Source of the DNA: Manis javanica
Lineage: Eukaryota; Chordata; Mammalia; Pholidota; Manidae
Direction: 5' to 3'
Length of the DNA stretch: 64,000 nt
NCBI RefSeq assembly: GCF_040802235.1
Contig: NC_133164.1
Coordinates: 111,184,302-111,248,301, forward strand
In this document: one piece after another, positions 1-11,757 of the stretch
Numbering within the stretch: position 1 is the stretch's first letter
Layout of the letters: the number at the start of each line of letters is the position of its first letter
Notes under the pieces: generated by a model
Told to the model about the DNA's origin: nothing
Databases searched by the model: none
What the model saw: the letters and a program-made list of their open reading frames with translations, nothing else
Program-made: the position numbers and the translations under genes

Positions 1-597
1 TTTCCATCAGTGAACTGACCAGCCCTGTAGACTACTGGTGTCCAACTTCAGGCCAGTTTTCAACAAACATGGTATCTCTCTGTCATGCCTGGCCCAGTAG
101 GGTTATATGGTACATGAAACTTCCACTTTATTCCTAATTGCTGCACCCATTCTTGCAACATATGTCAGGAAAAGTGGGTGCCTTGATGGCTCTTAATCAC
201 CTACAGCCAGCCATAGGCTGCAAAGAGGCACTCTAGGTCCCCTTTTGGTGGTTTGCTGATCTGCATGACATGCAGGAAAAGCAACCAAAAGTCCAGTGCC
301 ATGTCCACACAAGTCATGGCATAGTGATATCTTGATATGGGCAGAGGCCCAGTATAGTCTATTTGCCACCTGACAAGGGGTATTGGTCCCCTTACTATTG
401 TCCCATGTTGCCGTGGGACTCGGGTCCTTCTTAGAGCACACAAGGCATTCCTTCCAGGCTCTGCTGACTTCTTCAAAGGTTAATGGCAAGCCCCACTGAT
501 GGGCTACAGTCCACATTGTCTTTTGACCTGAGTGCAACAAACACTGATGTAACCATTGGGCTACATCAGAGGCAGGCTTTCCTTCTAACCAATGCAC
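1..597 (-). pseudogene. ERV integrase remnant (N-terminal zinc domain and start of core)
   Basis: Frame 597-193 shows the integrase zinc-binding pattern H-x4-H ... C-x2-C (residues 17, 22, 51 and 54 of that frame). The catalytic core start, with QIDYTGPLP carrying the first catalytic Asp, is readable in a different frame (476-201). A frameshift therefore separates the zinc domain from the core. The second Asp and Glu of the DDE triad should lie further left; only part of this is in the window. Not functional. Confidence 0.8.
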
Positions 598-1555
598 TTG
601 GGCCAGTGTGTCTGCTTCATCATCCCTGGGGGTGCCAAAGGCAAATGGCCAGTCACATGATATACTGTAACTGTCTTAGTCTGACCAGAGGCCCATAGGT
701 CTTGCCACAACTCTTGCCCCCAAAGGGGCTGATGACCAACCAACCAGTTGGCATAGTACCATGTTGGTAGCCACAGGATCAAGCCCCAATAGATGGCCCA
801 GCTGTCAGTTCAGACAAGTATAGGAGAGGGCTCCTGGGTGATCACGAGCATACTGCCCTTAACTCAGCCCATTGACTGCTCTTCCCCTCTCCATCCTCCA
901 TCCATATCGTCTCAGTCTTAGGATGGAAAGCCACGGCCCTGCACTTGGGGGCTGCCTATGACTGGAGCCATCTGTATACCAAGCATCTTCAGGTATAGGG
1001 GCTTTTCCCTCCTGATAAGGACTCTTGGCTACCAATGGCTCAAAAGCAAGTTCTTCCCATTTTCTACAGTATATGTCACTGGCCCCAGTAAGTATTGGAG
1101 TTTTCCACTTAAGGGGCTAGTAGAGAGGATGTTGTGCTGCTGTAAATACGCACCCCATTTGGCCAGTGTAGGCATCTGTGCCATGCCACTCTGTGGCCTT
1201 TGAGTCCAGTCTCACACCCACCCCATGATGGGATTAGTGGTTATTTCCTTGATAGGAGCTGTTCTGGTGATGGGCTCTGTAGCCAGCAAGGTGTAGTACA
1301 CAGCAGCCAGTGGCTTCTCTATCAAGGTGTACCAGACCTTTGCTCCTTTCCATAGTTGTGAACAGAATCCAATGGGCTGGTGTGTCCATTTAAGCCATGG
1401 CCATAACCATCTTTGGTTACACAAACATCTAGCTCACAGGGCCTTGATGAGTCCATTACACTCAAGGCCTGTATGGCCTTGACTGCTTGATTAACAGAAG
1501 TAAAAGCAGCTGCACATGTCTCATCCCAGTCCCACCTGATACCCTTTTGTACCAA
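590..1555 (-). pseudogene. ERV connection/RNase H remnant
   Basis: Frame 1555-1322 carries the Trp-rich RT connection region just downstream of RT. Near 815-795 a TDSW motif of RNase H is readable with an in-frame TGA just before it. Frame 782-585 ends with the HVTGH...PG segment typical of the RNase H C-terminus and leads directly into integrase. Gaps between these fragments are out of frame. Confidence 0.7.
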
Positions 1556-1599
1556 CTAGTATAAGGGCTTCAGAATTTGTGTCAAGTGCAGGATAAACA

Positions 1600-2475
1600 C
1601 TCTCTAGTATCCCAAAGACCTCAAAACTCTTGTAATACTGCCACAGTGGTAGGGGTAGGGAAAGCCTGCACCTTGTCTATGACTGCTTCTGGGATAACTA
1701 GTTTCATCCGACCAGACAACCCCAAGAACTTTACAGACAAACCAGGTCCCTGAACTTGGTGCTGTTCACAGCCCATCCTTTCTCCTGTAGATGTTGCAGC
1801 AGTCTAGGAACTGCCCCTTCTAAATGTAAAAGAGAATCAGACATGAGCATGATATCATCAATGTAGTGATAGAGCCTCACTGTTGACAGTTTCTTCCATG
1901 TGGTCAAGTCCTGGGCTAAAGTCCTTGACAAATGGTGGGACTGTGGAGGTATATCTGTGGAAGGACAGTGAATGTCTGCTGCCAGCCTTCCCACATGAAA
2001 CCAAACTGTTCCTAACTTTCCTGTGCTATGTCAGGAGAGAAGAAAGCATTAACAAGGTCCTCAATATAATGATATGTCCCTAGTTTATGACTACGGGTGT
2101 CCATAAGGGCTGCTATAGAGGGAACAGCAGCAGGCAAAGAGGGTGTGACCTTATTCAATTCCCTGTAATACACGGTCACATGCCAGGAGCTGTCTGGCTT
2201 TTTCACAGACCACACTGGGGAATTAAAAGGACTATGAATGGGCTTTATGATGCCCACCTTCTCCAATTCCTGTAGAGTTTCTCTAATTCCTTTTGCCCCC
2301 CCCAGGCAGTTTATACTGCTTAGTATTTGTTATCCGCCGACGTACAGGCAGAGCTACAGGTGGGTGCTGAGCATGTCCCCTCAGAGCTGCCTTTACCACA
2401 TGTACCCTCAGTCTGAACTCACCTGCAGTGGTCTGTAACCACAGGCCCTGCAGGATATTGACCCCAAAATACATT
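1600..2475 (-). pseudogene. ERV reverse transcriptase remnant
   Basis: The N-terminal part (frame 2266-2012) has the typical fingers sequence with YRELNK at about 2167-2150. The palm active site YIDDIM is at 1865-1848 in a different frame (1994-1731), so at least one frameshift lies between them, around 1995-2050. After the active site a Leu/His-rich helix and the GWAVN-type strand follow, as in retroviral RTs. The LPQG segment is not seen intact. Frames are separated and non-functional. Confidence 0.85.
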
Positions 2476-2583
2476 CAGGGATGGGAGAAATGCACACAGT
2501 ATACTCCTTTGGGGGTAAACACCCTATCCCCAATGGGATTTGGGCTTTCTTCCCTCTAATTGCCTTACCCCCATAGCCATCTA

Positions 2584-2850
2584 TCACAGCAGGGGGCCCA
2601 GGAAACGCTCAGAGTTGCTATAAATCAAAGAACACTCAGCTCCCGTGTCCACCAGCACCAGGACACATTGTACATTCACGGGGCACCAATGAATTGCTAA
2701 ATCTACATGTGGCCTCCAGTCCCCATCATGTCCCCCAAGATGGGGGCCTTGACTGCAATGCCCAACTGTCCTTCTGTGGAGGAGAGGGCCCAGGTAGAGC
2801 CTGAGTACTGTCCCCCAGGAAGTCTTGCAGGGACACGGGCCAGACATGGA
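2584..2850 (-). pseudogene. ERV retroviral protease remnant
   Basis: The minus-strand frame 2847-2584 contains the aspartic protease signature DTGA (codons at 2649-2638), preceded by a run of hydrophobic residues (VLVLV) and followed by a serine/leucine/isoleucine strand, as in retropepsins. It lies between the gag-like and RT regions, as expected. The flap and C-terminal part are not clearly readable in this frame, so the gene is considered broken. Confidence 0.75.
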
Positions 2851-2959
2851 GCTTTGCCTCTGGCTTCTGTGTGTTGGACCTCAGAGGCTGGAACCGTTGC
2901 TCTGGCTTTAATTGGTGCCACAGTTCTAAGTAGATCCTATTCTGTTTCCCATCGAGTTT

Positions 2960-3741
2960 TTCTTAACCTACCCCTGCCTTTATCAAATTAACCCACATCT
3001 GGGTCCTCCAGACCTTCATGGGGCCCTTTGCACCGCTCCTTGCAGTCATAGCCCGTACTTCCTTCTGTGCCTTTATTGTTTCAACCTCCCCGAGATCTGC
3101 TAAAGTACGAGTAGCCTTACTTATGGGTTGCCCTATGTGGGGGGCAAGAATAGTCACTGGGACCCAAAGAGAGATGGGGGAGCTGTATGGAGCACCAGAT
3201 TTCTCATTCCTATGGTGAACAACTCATCGGGGCCCTGAAGGTCCACATTATAGATATTTTTCACACTCAGTTCCCATAACACCTGCTGGAACTCTGCATA
3301 CGTTTTCCAGCTAGTGGGTAAATGTGCTAAATCATCCTGAGTAGGCCAAACTGCCCTGATGGATGCCATCTGCCAATACAGAAGCACCCGAATCCCTGAG
3401 GTGTGATGGGCACTTTGCAACTGCTGCCCGAGGGAAGGGTAAGTCATTAGGGGAGCCAGTCTACTCATTTCAGAACCTGACATAACAGTGTTTTCCACCT
3501 CCATATCCCAAAGATGTAAAAGTCATGTAGGCAGAGGTTTCAGCTGAAACTGGACGCTCATGTCCACCAGCTCATCCTGGGAATGGGGGCAGAGCATGGA
3601 GCGCTCCACAACTCGCTGTTGCTGAGTTTTTACTTTCTTAATTACAACCGGGCAGGCCTTTAATATGGGAAGGGCTGGTGCCTCGGACAGTGGCCTTGGC
3701 AACAGTTCAGCCCTCAGCCTCACCCCCTTATCCTCCCCCAT
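2960..3741 (-). pseudogene. ERV gag-like remnant
   Basis: Two same-frame open stretches, 3741-3523 and 3504-3154, are separated by a stop codon at 3520-3522. The second looks like a retroviral capsid region, rich in Trp/Leu/Gln, ending near a serine/phenylalanine-rich stretch. A further fragment continues down to about 2963. Assignment as gag rests mainly on position directly upstream of the protease and RT motifs. No intact matrix or nucleocapsid motif is visible, so boundaries are approximate. Confidence 0.6.
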
Positions 3742-3750
3742 TTATCTCCT

Positions 3751-6545
3751 GTACCACCTCTGGGGCAGAAGGCACGTGGTGGGCTGAAATAAAACAGGAA
3801 GAGGGAAAAGGATTAAGACTACAAAGCTGAACAAAATAGCAAAGAGACAAAGACATTTACCCCTGCAGGTGGAGGTTGGAGAGTTCTTGTCTGTATCATG
3901 GAAAAGAGTTCAGAGAAGTGCAATTGGCTTGTGCAACAATAAAATTTATTGTATCTGATACAATATATCTGATTTGATCAAACAATATGTTTTTGAGACG
4001 ATTTATTTTTACCGAGTCTCTTCAGTGTCCAATTCTGCTTTTTTTGTGTACACATCTGCTCACAGAGTGTGATATTTAATTAGCTACGCAATCACATCGA
4101 GTCCTTGGGATTGCCCAGGCAACCCTCTCATAGGCCTTTCCTCCAAGTGGATCCATATGTCCACTGGATCCATCTTTGCATTGCCTACTTGGAACACCTC
4201 TGACTGACACAGAACACACTACATTTATTGTAGGAAAAAAATTATTGCAGTAGAAAAATACATAACAACTGAAACAAAAAAAATCAATTAAACTTCCAGG
4301 AGATTTCCTGAGATCCGAATCCATATTAAGCATGATCTTTGCTGCCTACACAGGCACCTTCAGTGGTGAGAGATGTTCAGAAAGAGGAGCCCCAAATGGT
4401 GCAGTATTCTTAAATTTAAAACAAAAGCTCTGTTCTCTAGGATATATTAAGCCAGGAAACTTAGTATATTAATATAGAAATATTAAAACTCCATTATGTG
4501 AAATTGGAAAAAAGGAGGAGGAGAAAGAAACTTTGCCTACTAACTAAACATTGTAGTTTTGGTGAAGGGTAAGTTTGTGAATTTTAGAAAAGTTTTATGA
4601 AGACTGATACAGATAGGATTGTGGATTAACTGTCAAGTAACCAGAACATTCAAGTAACTGGATCCCAAACCAGGAGCCCCTCGACACCACAAATTGCCAA
4701 ATAATCCCAGAGATTGGTGCGAAGCTGGGCCAGCCCTGTTCTGTGGGGATCTATTGTAGGCCTCGTTTCTAGGCCTTTCCTTGGTAGCCTGGCAGGGTGG
4801 GGTGGCAGGAAGGTGGCTCTGGAGAGTGAAGCAGGTGTCCTCTTTGTGCCCACGTTTCCCAGGCAAACTGTGGCGGGCTGCAGCATTGCTGTGTCCACGG
4901 TCTGAGACAGCAACTGCATCACACAGGAAGCTAGCGCAGAACCACCTGCCATAGGTCTCTGCTTTGTGTTGTAGTCAAAACTGGAACCAGGTGTACAAAA
5001 GTCCTGGGTTTTGCAGGTGGGAGAACTGTTAGGTCATTATCTGGAGAACTTGATGCTTCCAGGATTTCTGGAAGGCAGTTTAAGGCACACTCCCCATGCT
5101 TTTAACACACTCCCTGGCCTTCCACACCTGTACAGTTCAACAGTGGCAATACTGCCCTCTAGGGATTGTGTAGGAAATTACAAATGGGGTGGTGGAGGTG
5201 TGGAGGGGTTGTCAAAACAAAGCCTACAGCCTATTTTACACATAAACACAATTTATCTTTTATGACTTCAAGCTACAATAATTCTATGTAAATTAGGGAA
5301 GCTTGTACTTCCACTTGGTTGGAATTTAACTGAGAGTTATTTACTAATACAATGCAGCTCATAACCAACACTTTTTCTGTATCTGTGGCTGTCAAATTTG
5401 AGTGAGTCTATGAATAAGCACAAGCGTCAGACTACTTGGATCTTCTGGTGTGTCTGAGCATTTACACACTGAAAAACATATTACGATGACTCACTTTTGC
5501 TTATTCTTTATGTTACTGTTAGGACACTAGAGTGATTAAAATATCTGCATAGGTAAATTGTATCTGTGCATTTCATTTTAGGATTCTATAGGGGAGAGCC
5601 ATACAATATTTATTATAAAAGTGGGCCGTTGGTCTCATAGGGTTGAGAAGTGCTGTTCAAATTGAACATCCAGCGCCCAGCAATTCCACCGTGTAGGAAT
5701 AATATGGAAATGAACTGTGCTCTGGAACGTTACTGCTATGGGCTCTGCCCCCGCATGCTGTCACGACTTCTCGTGCACATTCTGCTGCTGTTACACAGGT
5801 GCCCCAACCTCAGTCCTCCACTCAGAGTGTTGGTCCTGAGCTAAGTCAGCTTCTTGGAGCAGAGCAGGCCAGGTGATCTTTGTTGAATCCTGGAAAGTTA
5901 GGCGCTGGCTTCAAGGCTATGCACTTCTGAGGCCTAGGAAAGGTGGCCCTCTATGAGAAGCTGTCTCTGAATATCCTGTTCCAGTCCTGTATCCTGCTTA
6001 GAGTATCATCTTCCCTTCACCCAAGCAGATGAAAAAACAGAGAGTCAACACATTCTGTTTGATTCCAAAAGCTAAATAAACTCTTCAGTAAACCCAATTT
6101 ACAAAGTCTTCCTCACAGACAGAATATTAGTTTGATAAGGAGTTGGCCCCTAAAGAAGTGCCTCTGAAGCAAGCCCAATTGCCTGCAGAAAAGCAACAGG
6201 TACCTGACTTCACTGCTGCAGGCAGGACAAACAACAGACTTAACATGTATGGGGCCTCTAGGTGGCTCCGTGTTTAAGTCAAGCCTGAATGCATTGTAAC
6301 ACTGCAGCTGCCGCCTCCTGCCACGACTGGTGCCCATGTCTGACCAACATTCTAGAAGGAATGTAGGTTTGTCCCCAGTGCAAGCGGGAATGTGATTCAG
6401 GCTGCTGGGCTGAGGCTTGCTGTGTGTTTCAACTGCTCCATCTACCGAGACAGCCAGGAAATGCAGAAGATGCCTGAGAAGGTTAAGTGGTGGAGAAAGA
6501 AGAGAAACAGATTGACAGGACAACTATTATGGTCCGCATATTGAG
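3751..6545. other. Intergenic stretch without a recognised gene
   Basis: No gene is recognised. Short open frames at 4633-4952 (minus) and 6113-6523 (minus) show no family resemblance. The 4630-4960 stretch is GC-richer than its neighbours and might be an old LTR, but I could not assign it. The AT-rich stretch 3930-4070 may include a degraded LTR of the adjacent provirus. Confidence 0.4.
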
Positions 6546-6549
6546 CTTG

Positions 6550-6690
6550 TTGTTCATTACATTTATGATGCAGAGAAACCCATATAAGGAAAATATTATC
6601 CCCATTTCACAGATTAGGAAACAGGCTCAGAGAGCTTGAATTACTTTGCTCAAGTTCATGCACTTGTTAAATAACACACTTAACTTTCAA
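6550..6690 (+). repeat. MIR-like SINE fragment
   Basis: The segment reads like the central MIR consensus: a 'tatccccatttcacagat' block, then 'gaaacaggctcagagag', then a CTCAAGTTCA-type segment. A second weaker MIR-like piece lies at about 6770-6900. Confidence 0.65.
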
Positions 6691-7349
6691 GCACTTGCAC
6701 CGACTATAGTAGGGAAAGCTATGTTGTCAATCAGCCCCGAGGTTAAATAATTTCCCAAATAATGTCTTATTCAGTGCAGAAAGCCTTTGACGTAGGTGCT
6801 ATCCTGAGTTTTAGAAATTTGAAACCTGAAACTAGAGACATTAAGTAGCCTATGTGAGGTTGCAAAGTCACTCAACAGTGGAATTCTATCTGGTCCAAAG
6901 GTTGGCCCTTATAAATGGAGAGCATAAGGTGACAAATAGAGGCAAGATAAACCATAAATAAGGACCACCTATACTGATCTGGAGGTACTGCACCTCTCAC
7001 CATTTCCCAAGGAGCAGATTTGCCTTGCTTTGCACAGCACCTATAGAGAAGAGGTGTGTAAATGTAATCTTGGTAAAGAGAACATTTTGGAAAGGAAGCT
7101 CATGACTAAAATAGGTTCCAATGCACATTGTTTTATTGCTGAGAAGACTAAATCTATAATTTTGCTTTTCATAAAAAATGAATTTTCACACTTCGCATTT
7201 GCTTGCAATTAAAAAGATAAATTTCACATTAATTCATATACTTGTTCTCCTCATACAAATGAAAAATTTACAGGAAAGTCATCTTACTTCCCAACATCTC
7301 CTCACATTATCCAAATACACTCCCCAGAAGTAAAAGGTATCTGTTGAGA

Positions 7350-9230
7350 TCTTTTCTACCTATTCACTTTCCTACCTTGAACATGTGGTATGTTTTATGT
7401 GTATCTTTACACAAACAATGCAAAGTCTTCAAATTGCATGCCGTCCACCCCCAACCAGCCAACTTAACAATACAATAGAAAACTCTGTCCATGTAAGGGC
7501 AGGGAAAGTTTTTTTACAAGTATTCTATAAAATGAGTATATTACAGTTTACACAATTATTGCCCTAGTAATGGACACTTGGTTTGTTTTCAGGTTGTTTG
7601 GTATTCTAAACAATGCTGTATTAAAAGATCCCTGTACATAATTCTTAACGCACACATGTAAGGTTTCAAGGAGAGACTTGCCAGGTCATAGGGAATGCAC
7701 ATTAAAAATAATGATAGAGCTAAAGTGCCCTTCCAAAACATATATACTTACCAACAACATGTGCCTTTCCCTTCGTCTTCACCAACTCTTGTCATTACCA
7801 CTTTTAAACTTCGGCATTCTCTTGAATGAGACTATCTTAATTAAAAAAGATTGCATTTCCCTGATTCTTAGTGAGTCTGAGCATCTCATGTTTATCCATC
7901 AAGCTTAATTGCCCATTAAGCCTTTCTTTTTACAAAACTGTCCTCTTATCATTATATGGGAATTTCTCCATTTAAATAAAAGTATTACAGTAGATCTAAT
8001 TTGTACATTTCAGGTAGTCAAATTTAAAACTTTTCCTTTATGGCTTTTAATTTTTTATGGGACAATTAAAAAGTCTTCATATACAGTAAGGTCATTACAT
8101 ATAGGTTCCTTTTTATATAACAGAAAAATAAAAAATTTTATAAAGCATTTTCTTTTAATGCTTTTGAGTTTTTATGTTTCTGTTTAATCTAACTGGATTT
8201 AACTTGTGTTAGTGGTGTGAAGTAAGGACTAAACCTGGTTTTTCTATTAGTGAGAATGCTTGATATTTTGACCTGGGTGATAGCTACATGAGTGTGTACA
8301 CACATCGAGCTATACACTAAGGTCCATACATTTTATTGTATGCACCTCAATACAAACAAAAAACAAAAAGTAAACTTAGTTTTCCTAATCGAAAGTCTAT
8401 ATTCTAACATTAGGTAATGGTCTACCCAATGATTTGAAATGCCAATTTTATTATATAGTAAATTTCAATACATATATAAGTCCATTTCTGAGACCTAGTC
8501 TATCCATGATTGATTTTTCTACTTGCTCACCTATTGGTATAAAAAAATACTACGCTTTTAATTTGGTATCATTATGTTAATGTTTTAATATTTGATTGGG
8601 GAAATATTTGCATATTTTTTATTTTCAAAATTGCATGGCTAATTTTGTGGTTTTACTCTCCTTTAGGAATTTTAAGATCAGCTTGTCAAGTTCCAAGAAA
8701 ATCCCATTGAAATATAGTTTGGGGTTGTTTTGAACTTCTGTTTTAGTTTTGGGAAAACAGAAAAACTTGGAATATTAAGTCTTACTGAAGGACCTGGTGT
8801 ATCACCATTTGTCATTTGTTTTTGAGTGTTTCTTAGGAAGGTTGCACAGTTTCTACATCAAATTCTCATACCTTTGTTAGGTTTGCTCCTGTACCCTTTA
8901 CAGTGTTCCCTGCTACATTAAATAGAATCTTTTAAAAACGATGTTCTAATTGCTAATGGCTGGCACATGGCAAAGCCACGGATATTTGCATTTTGATTTT
9001 ATATCTGCTCACTTTTTTGAAACTTATCAGTCTTGTTTGTTATGATCTCTTGGGTGTTTTGAGATTACATGTTTTACAAATATTGGTAGTTTTGTCTATT
9101 CATTCCTGTATTTGTATTTTTGGATTTCCTGGTATTCTTCAGTTTTACTATAATGTATGTATGGATGTGTGTCTTTTCTATGTAATTGCACTTTATTTGG
9201 CTTCCTGAATCTGAGAAGTGATGCCTTTCA
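7350..9230 (-). mobile_element. Old antisense L1 fragment (3' and ORF2 region)
   Basis: The plus strand resembles the reverse complement of an L1 3' half. It has the 'ggtcataggga' and 'tgcatttccctgattctta' landmarks near 7680-7870, and further landmarks of the ORF2 C-terminal region down to about 9200. Codons are degraded throughout; the open frames on the plus strand here are antisense shadows. Confidence 0.7.
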
Positions 9231-9830
9231 ACAACTTAGGAAAAATTCTCAGCCATTTTCTCTTCAACTATTGCTCTGTCAACTTTCTTTCTAATACTTC
9301 CATCTAGAATTCCATTAGTTATATTTTGGTCTTTGCCATATTGCCCCATATGTCTATTTCTCCATATTTCTCATGTCTTTGTCTGCATTCTGCATAATTT
9401 CTTCAGCTCTCTCTTCCAGGTCTGCTGTATCTTACCTGTTGTTTTAACCAGTCATCTCATTTAAGCATAATGATTATATCTTTCATTTGTGAGAGTTTTC
9501 TTTTCCAAATCTCTCTGATTGAACTTGATAATCTCATGTTTCTCCTCTTTTCAATGCCTTTTTTCTTAAATTGTATTAAACATACTTATTTTATATTTGT
9601 GTCTAAAGTTTCCATGTCTGGGTTCTGTACAGATTTCTCTCAGCACTTGATTGTTTCCATCAATGCTCATTCTTGTTTCCTGGTGTGTTTAATGAATTTT
9701 GACCAGGGGTTCATATTTCTTGGAAAGTTATCCAGGGGACTTTTCTTTGAGGACTGGGTTGAAACTATGTTCATCCAGAGGGATTTGCATTGTCTGCTAG
9801 GTACCTGAGAACAACACTATCAACCTGGCA
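9231..9830 (-). repeat. Possible continuation of antisense LINE (5'-type sequence)
   Basis: T-rich sequence such as 'ctcagccattttctcttcaa' resembles antisense L1 5'/ORF1-proximal sequence. Assignment is tentative; it could also be a separate LINE insertion. Confidence 0.4.
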
Positions 9831-10024
9831 CCGTTTTAAACCAAATTTCATCGCAGAGTATTTTGCACCACAGAGGTAGTTTACAATCAGATGCGATGAC
9901 TACATCTTGACTGGTTTTCCTCATGGGCGCTTTCTCTGCTTCATTTGTCCACAGGGCAGGCTTGTGGGAGGGGACGTCCAATCCAGTTGCCCCCGCTTTC
10001 ACTCATTTGCCAAGGTTGACATGA

Positions 10025-10452
10025 CAAACCCCAGAGACTGGGTGGCTTAAACAGCAGAAGTTCTTCTCTCACAGTTCTGGAGGCTAGAAGTCTGATATCA
10101 AGGCATCACAGGGTTGTTTGGTGAGACAGAATCTCTTCCCAGGCTCCCCACTAGCTTCCAGGGGTTTGCTGGCCACCTTGGGCCCTCTTTGGCTTGTAGA
10201 CACACCACCTTGATCTCTGCTTTCATCCTCATATGACAGTTCGCCCTTGTGTACACATGTCTGTGTCCAAATTTCTCCATTTGTAAGGACACTAGTCATA
10301 TTGGAGTAGGGCTCACCTAATAAATCTTGTTTAAAATAATCACACCTGCAATGACCTTATTTCCAAATAAGGTTACTTTCTGGTATACTAGGGGGGGTTA
10401 GGGCTGCAGTATATAATTTTAGGGGGTGGGCATCGTTAAATCCATAACACCC
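10025..10452 (-). mobile_element. MaLR (MLT1-type) solo LTR, minus strand
   Basis: It contains the diagnostic blocks in antisense: 'cacagttctggaggctagaa', 'aaggacactagtcatattgg', 'tccaaataaggttac' and the terminal 'aaatccataacac'. The matching plus-strand family member is at about 17,600-18,020. Confidence 0.7.
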
Positions 10453-11595
10453 CTGCTCTGCCCAGGCTTAGTTTCCAGTCCACGTGTTCACGATCCAGTA
10501 AAATGGAGTTTCCAGGTGACCAAGGGGTAGCAGATACTCAGGGGTAGATGCCAACTCAAATTCCCACTTGCCTCACTGGAGTTGTCATATTTGATTGCCA
10601 AATAATTCTCTTAATTTCATATCAGGTCGATCAGCCATTTAAAAGGGTGTTTTAAAAAAATTTTATCCCTCATGTTAAGGTTCACAAAAGGCAGGTTTCT
10701 GAATATCTACTTCAAACTATTCTTGGAAACAGGAACTGTTTTGGGATAAGGTGACTGCAGAAGTCCTACACGACTTCTTGGAAAGAAATAAGAATTTCAA
10801 ATGATTGCTTAAATGTGATCAACATATTTGAATATATCTCCCAAATATTCCTCATCCTAAAATATGAAAGAAATGAAAACTAAACAAAATAGAATCCTGG
10901 CAGGGGTTCTATATCTGGAAAAGAAAATACTCAGCAGTACTGTGCATTCTGCCTGAACTGGTGAGAGGCAAACATAAATTTGGAACTATTCAAATTAGTG
11001 TTCTTTGCTCTGATACATTTTAAAAAATGTTTCAAGTAATCCTTCAACAAGTCTGCATCCTATAGGCAAACTGCAGGGCTGCAGAACAAAGACTATCTGT
11101 CCACACAGTCGATCCGACTGCAACGCTAAACTTGATTTAATCAGTTGGTGCTTATGAAGCCATGGTAGTTGTGCTAATTTTCCAAGTGGTACATGTCACA
11201 GAGAGGATCTATGTTCACATCTGCCAAAACAGTTTCACAGTAACTCCATTCTTTAAAAAGAAATTGACTTCTTTCTTTCCTACCTCTTTCACAATTGCAT
11301 AGCTAAACCTTAGCCTCTTTCCCAAGCTCCTGCTTCCCCTCCCAACTCCACTGCTTGCCCTTCGATTATGCCTCTGCAGAGCCTCCTCTAAAGGACCATT
11401 GCCTCCCGGTCCCACCACCTTTTAATATGCATTCTGAAGGACTCTTTCTATTTTCATTCACCTCTCTCTTCAATTCTGCTTTGGGTAGAGTACCTTGACA
11501 CATGTTAATTATTTTTGTCTGGTTACACTTCCTCTGGTCAAAGAGGAGACCAATACTGAAAGAAGCCACCTACATATTACTTCTAGTTATAGTCT
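10453..11595. other. Intergenic, no feature recognised
   Basis: Unique-looking sequence with no gene and no repeat family that I can name. Confidence 0.5.
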
Positions 11596-11597
11596 AA

Positions 11598-11757
11598 TGC
11601 AGGGGTTCTGAAAGCGTGGTTCAGAGAACTAAATAGAAATGCAAATCTTCCAACCCCAGCCCAGACCTACTGAATCCCAGGCTCCGGTCCTGGGGTGCAG
11701 CAGTGTTTCAGGAAGCCCTCCAGGTGATTCTGATGTACACTTATGTTTGAGAAGCAA
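11598..11757 (-). mobile_element. MER5A-like hAT-Charlie DNA transposon relic
   Basis: It runs from 'caggggttctgaaagcgtgg' to 'acttatgtttgagaa' with the internal 'tccaggtgattctgatg' block, which is the MER5-type layout with degenerate terminal inverted repeats. Confidence 0.75.

Larger units (their letters stand above)
1..3750 (-). mobile_element. ERVL-like endogenous retrovirus, internal region, decayed and cut by window edge
   Basis: Minus-strand reading from about 3741 down to 1 gives, in retroviral order, gag-like sequence, an aspartic protease motif, reverse transcriptase, RNase H and the start of integrase. The order and motifs fix the identity as a provirus. The YIDDIM-type RT active site and the overall similarity favour a class III (ERVL) element, though class I is not excluded. 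Reading frames are broken by several frameshifts and stops, so no protein is expected. The 3' part (rest of integrase, any env, 3' LTR) lies left of position 1. I could not define a 5' LTR or primer-binding site with confidence above 3750. Confidence 0.85.

Noticed and set aside
4633-4952. Overlapping minus-strand open frames and a possible primer-binding-site-like GGGGCTC...GGGATC
   Set aside because: The resemblance to a retroviral primer-binding site is short and gapped, and there is no gag frame next to it. Left as unassigned.
6113-6523. 136-residue open frame on the minus strand
   Set aside because: No family resemblance, no splice or promoter context, and composition like translated non-coding DNA.
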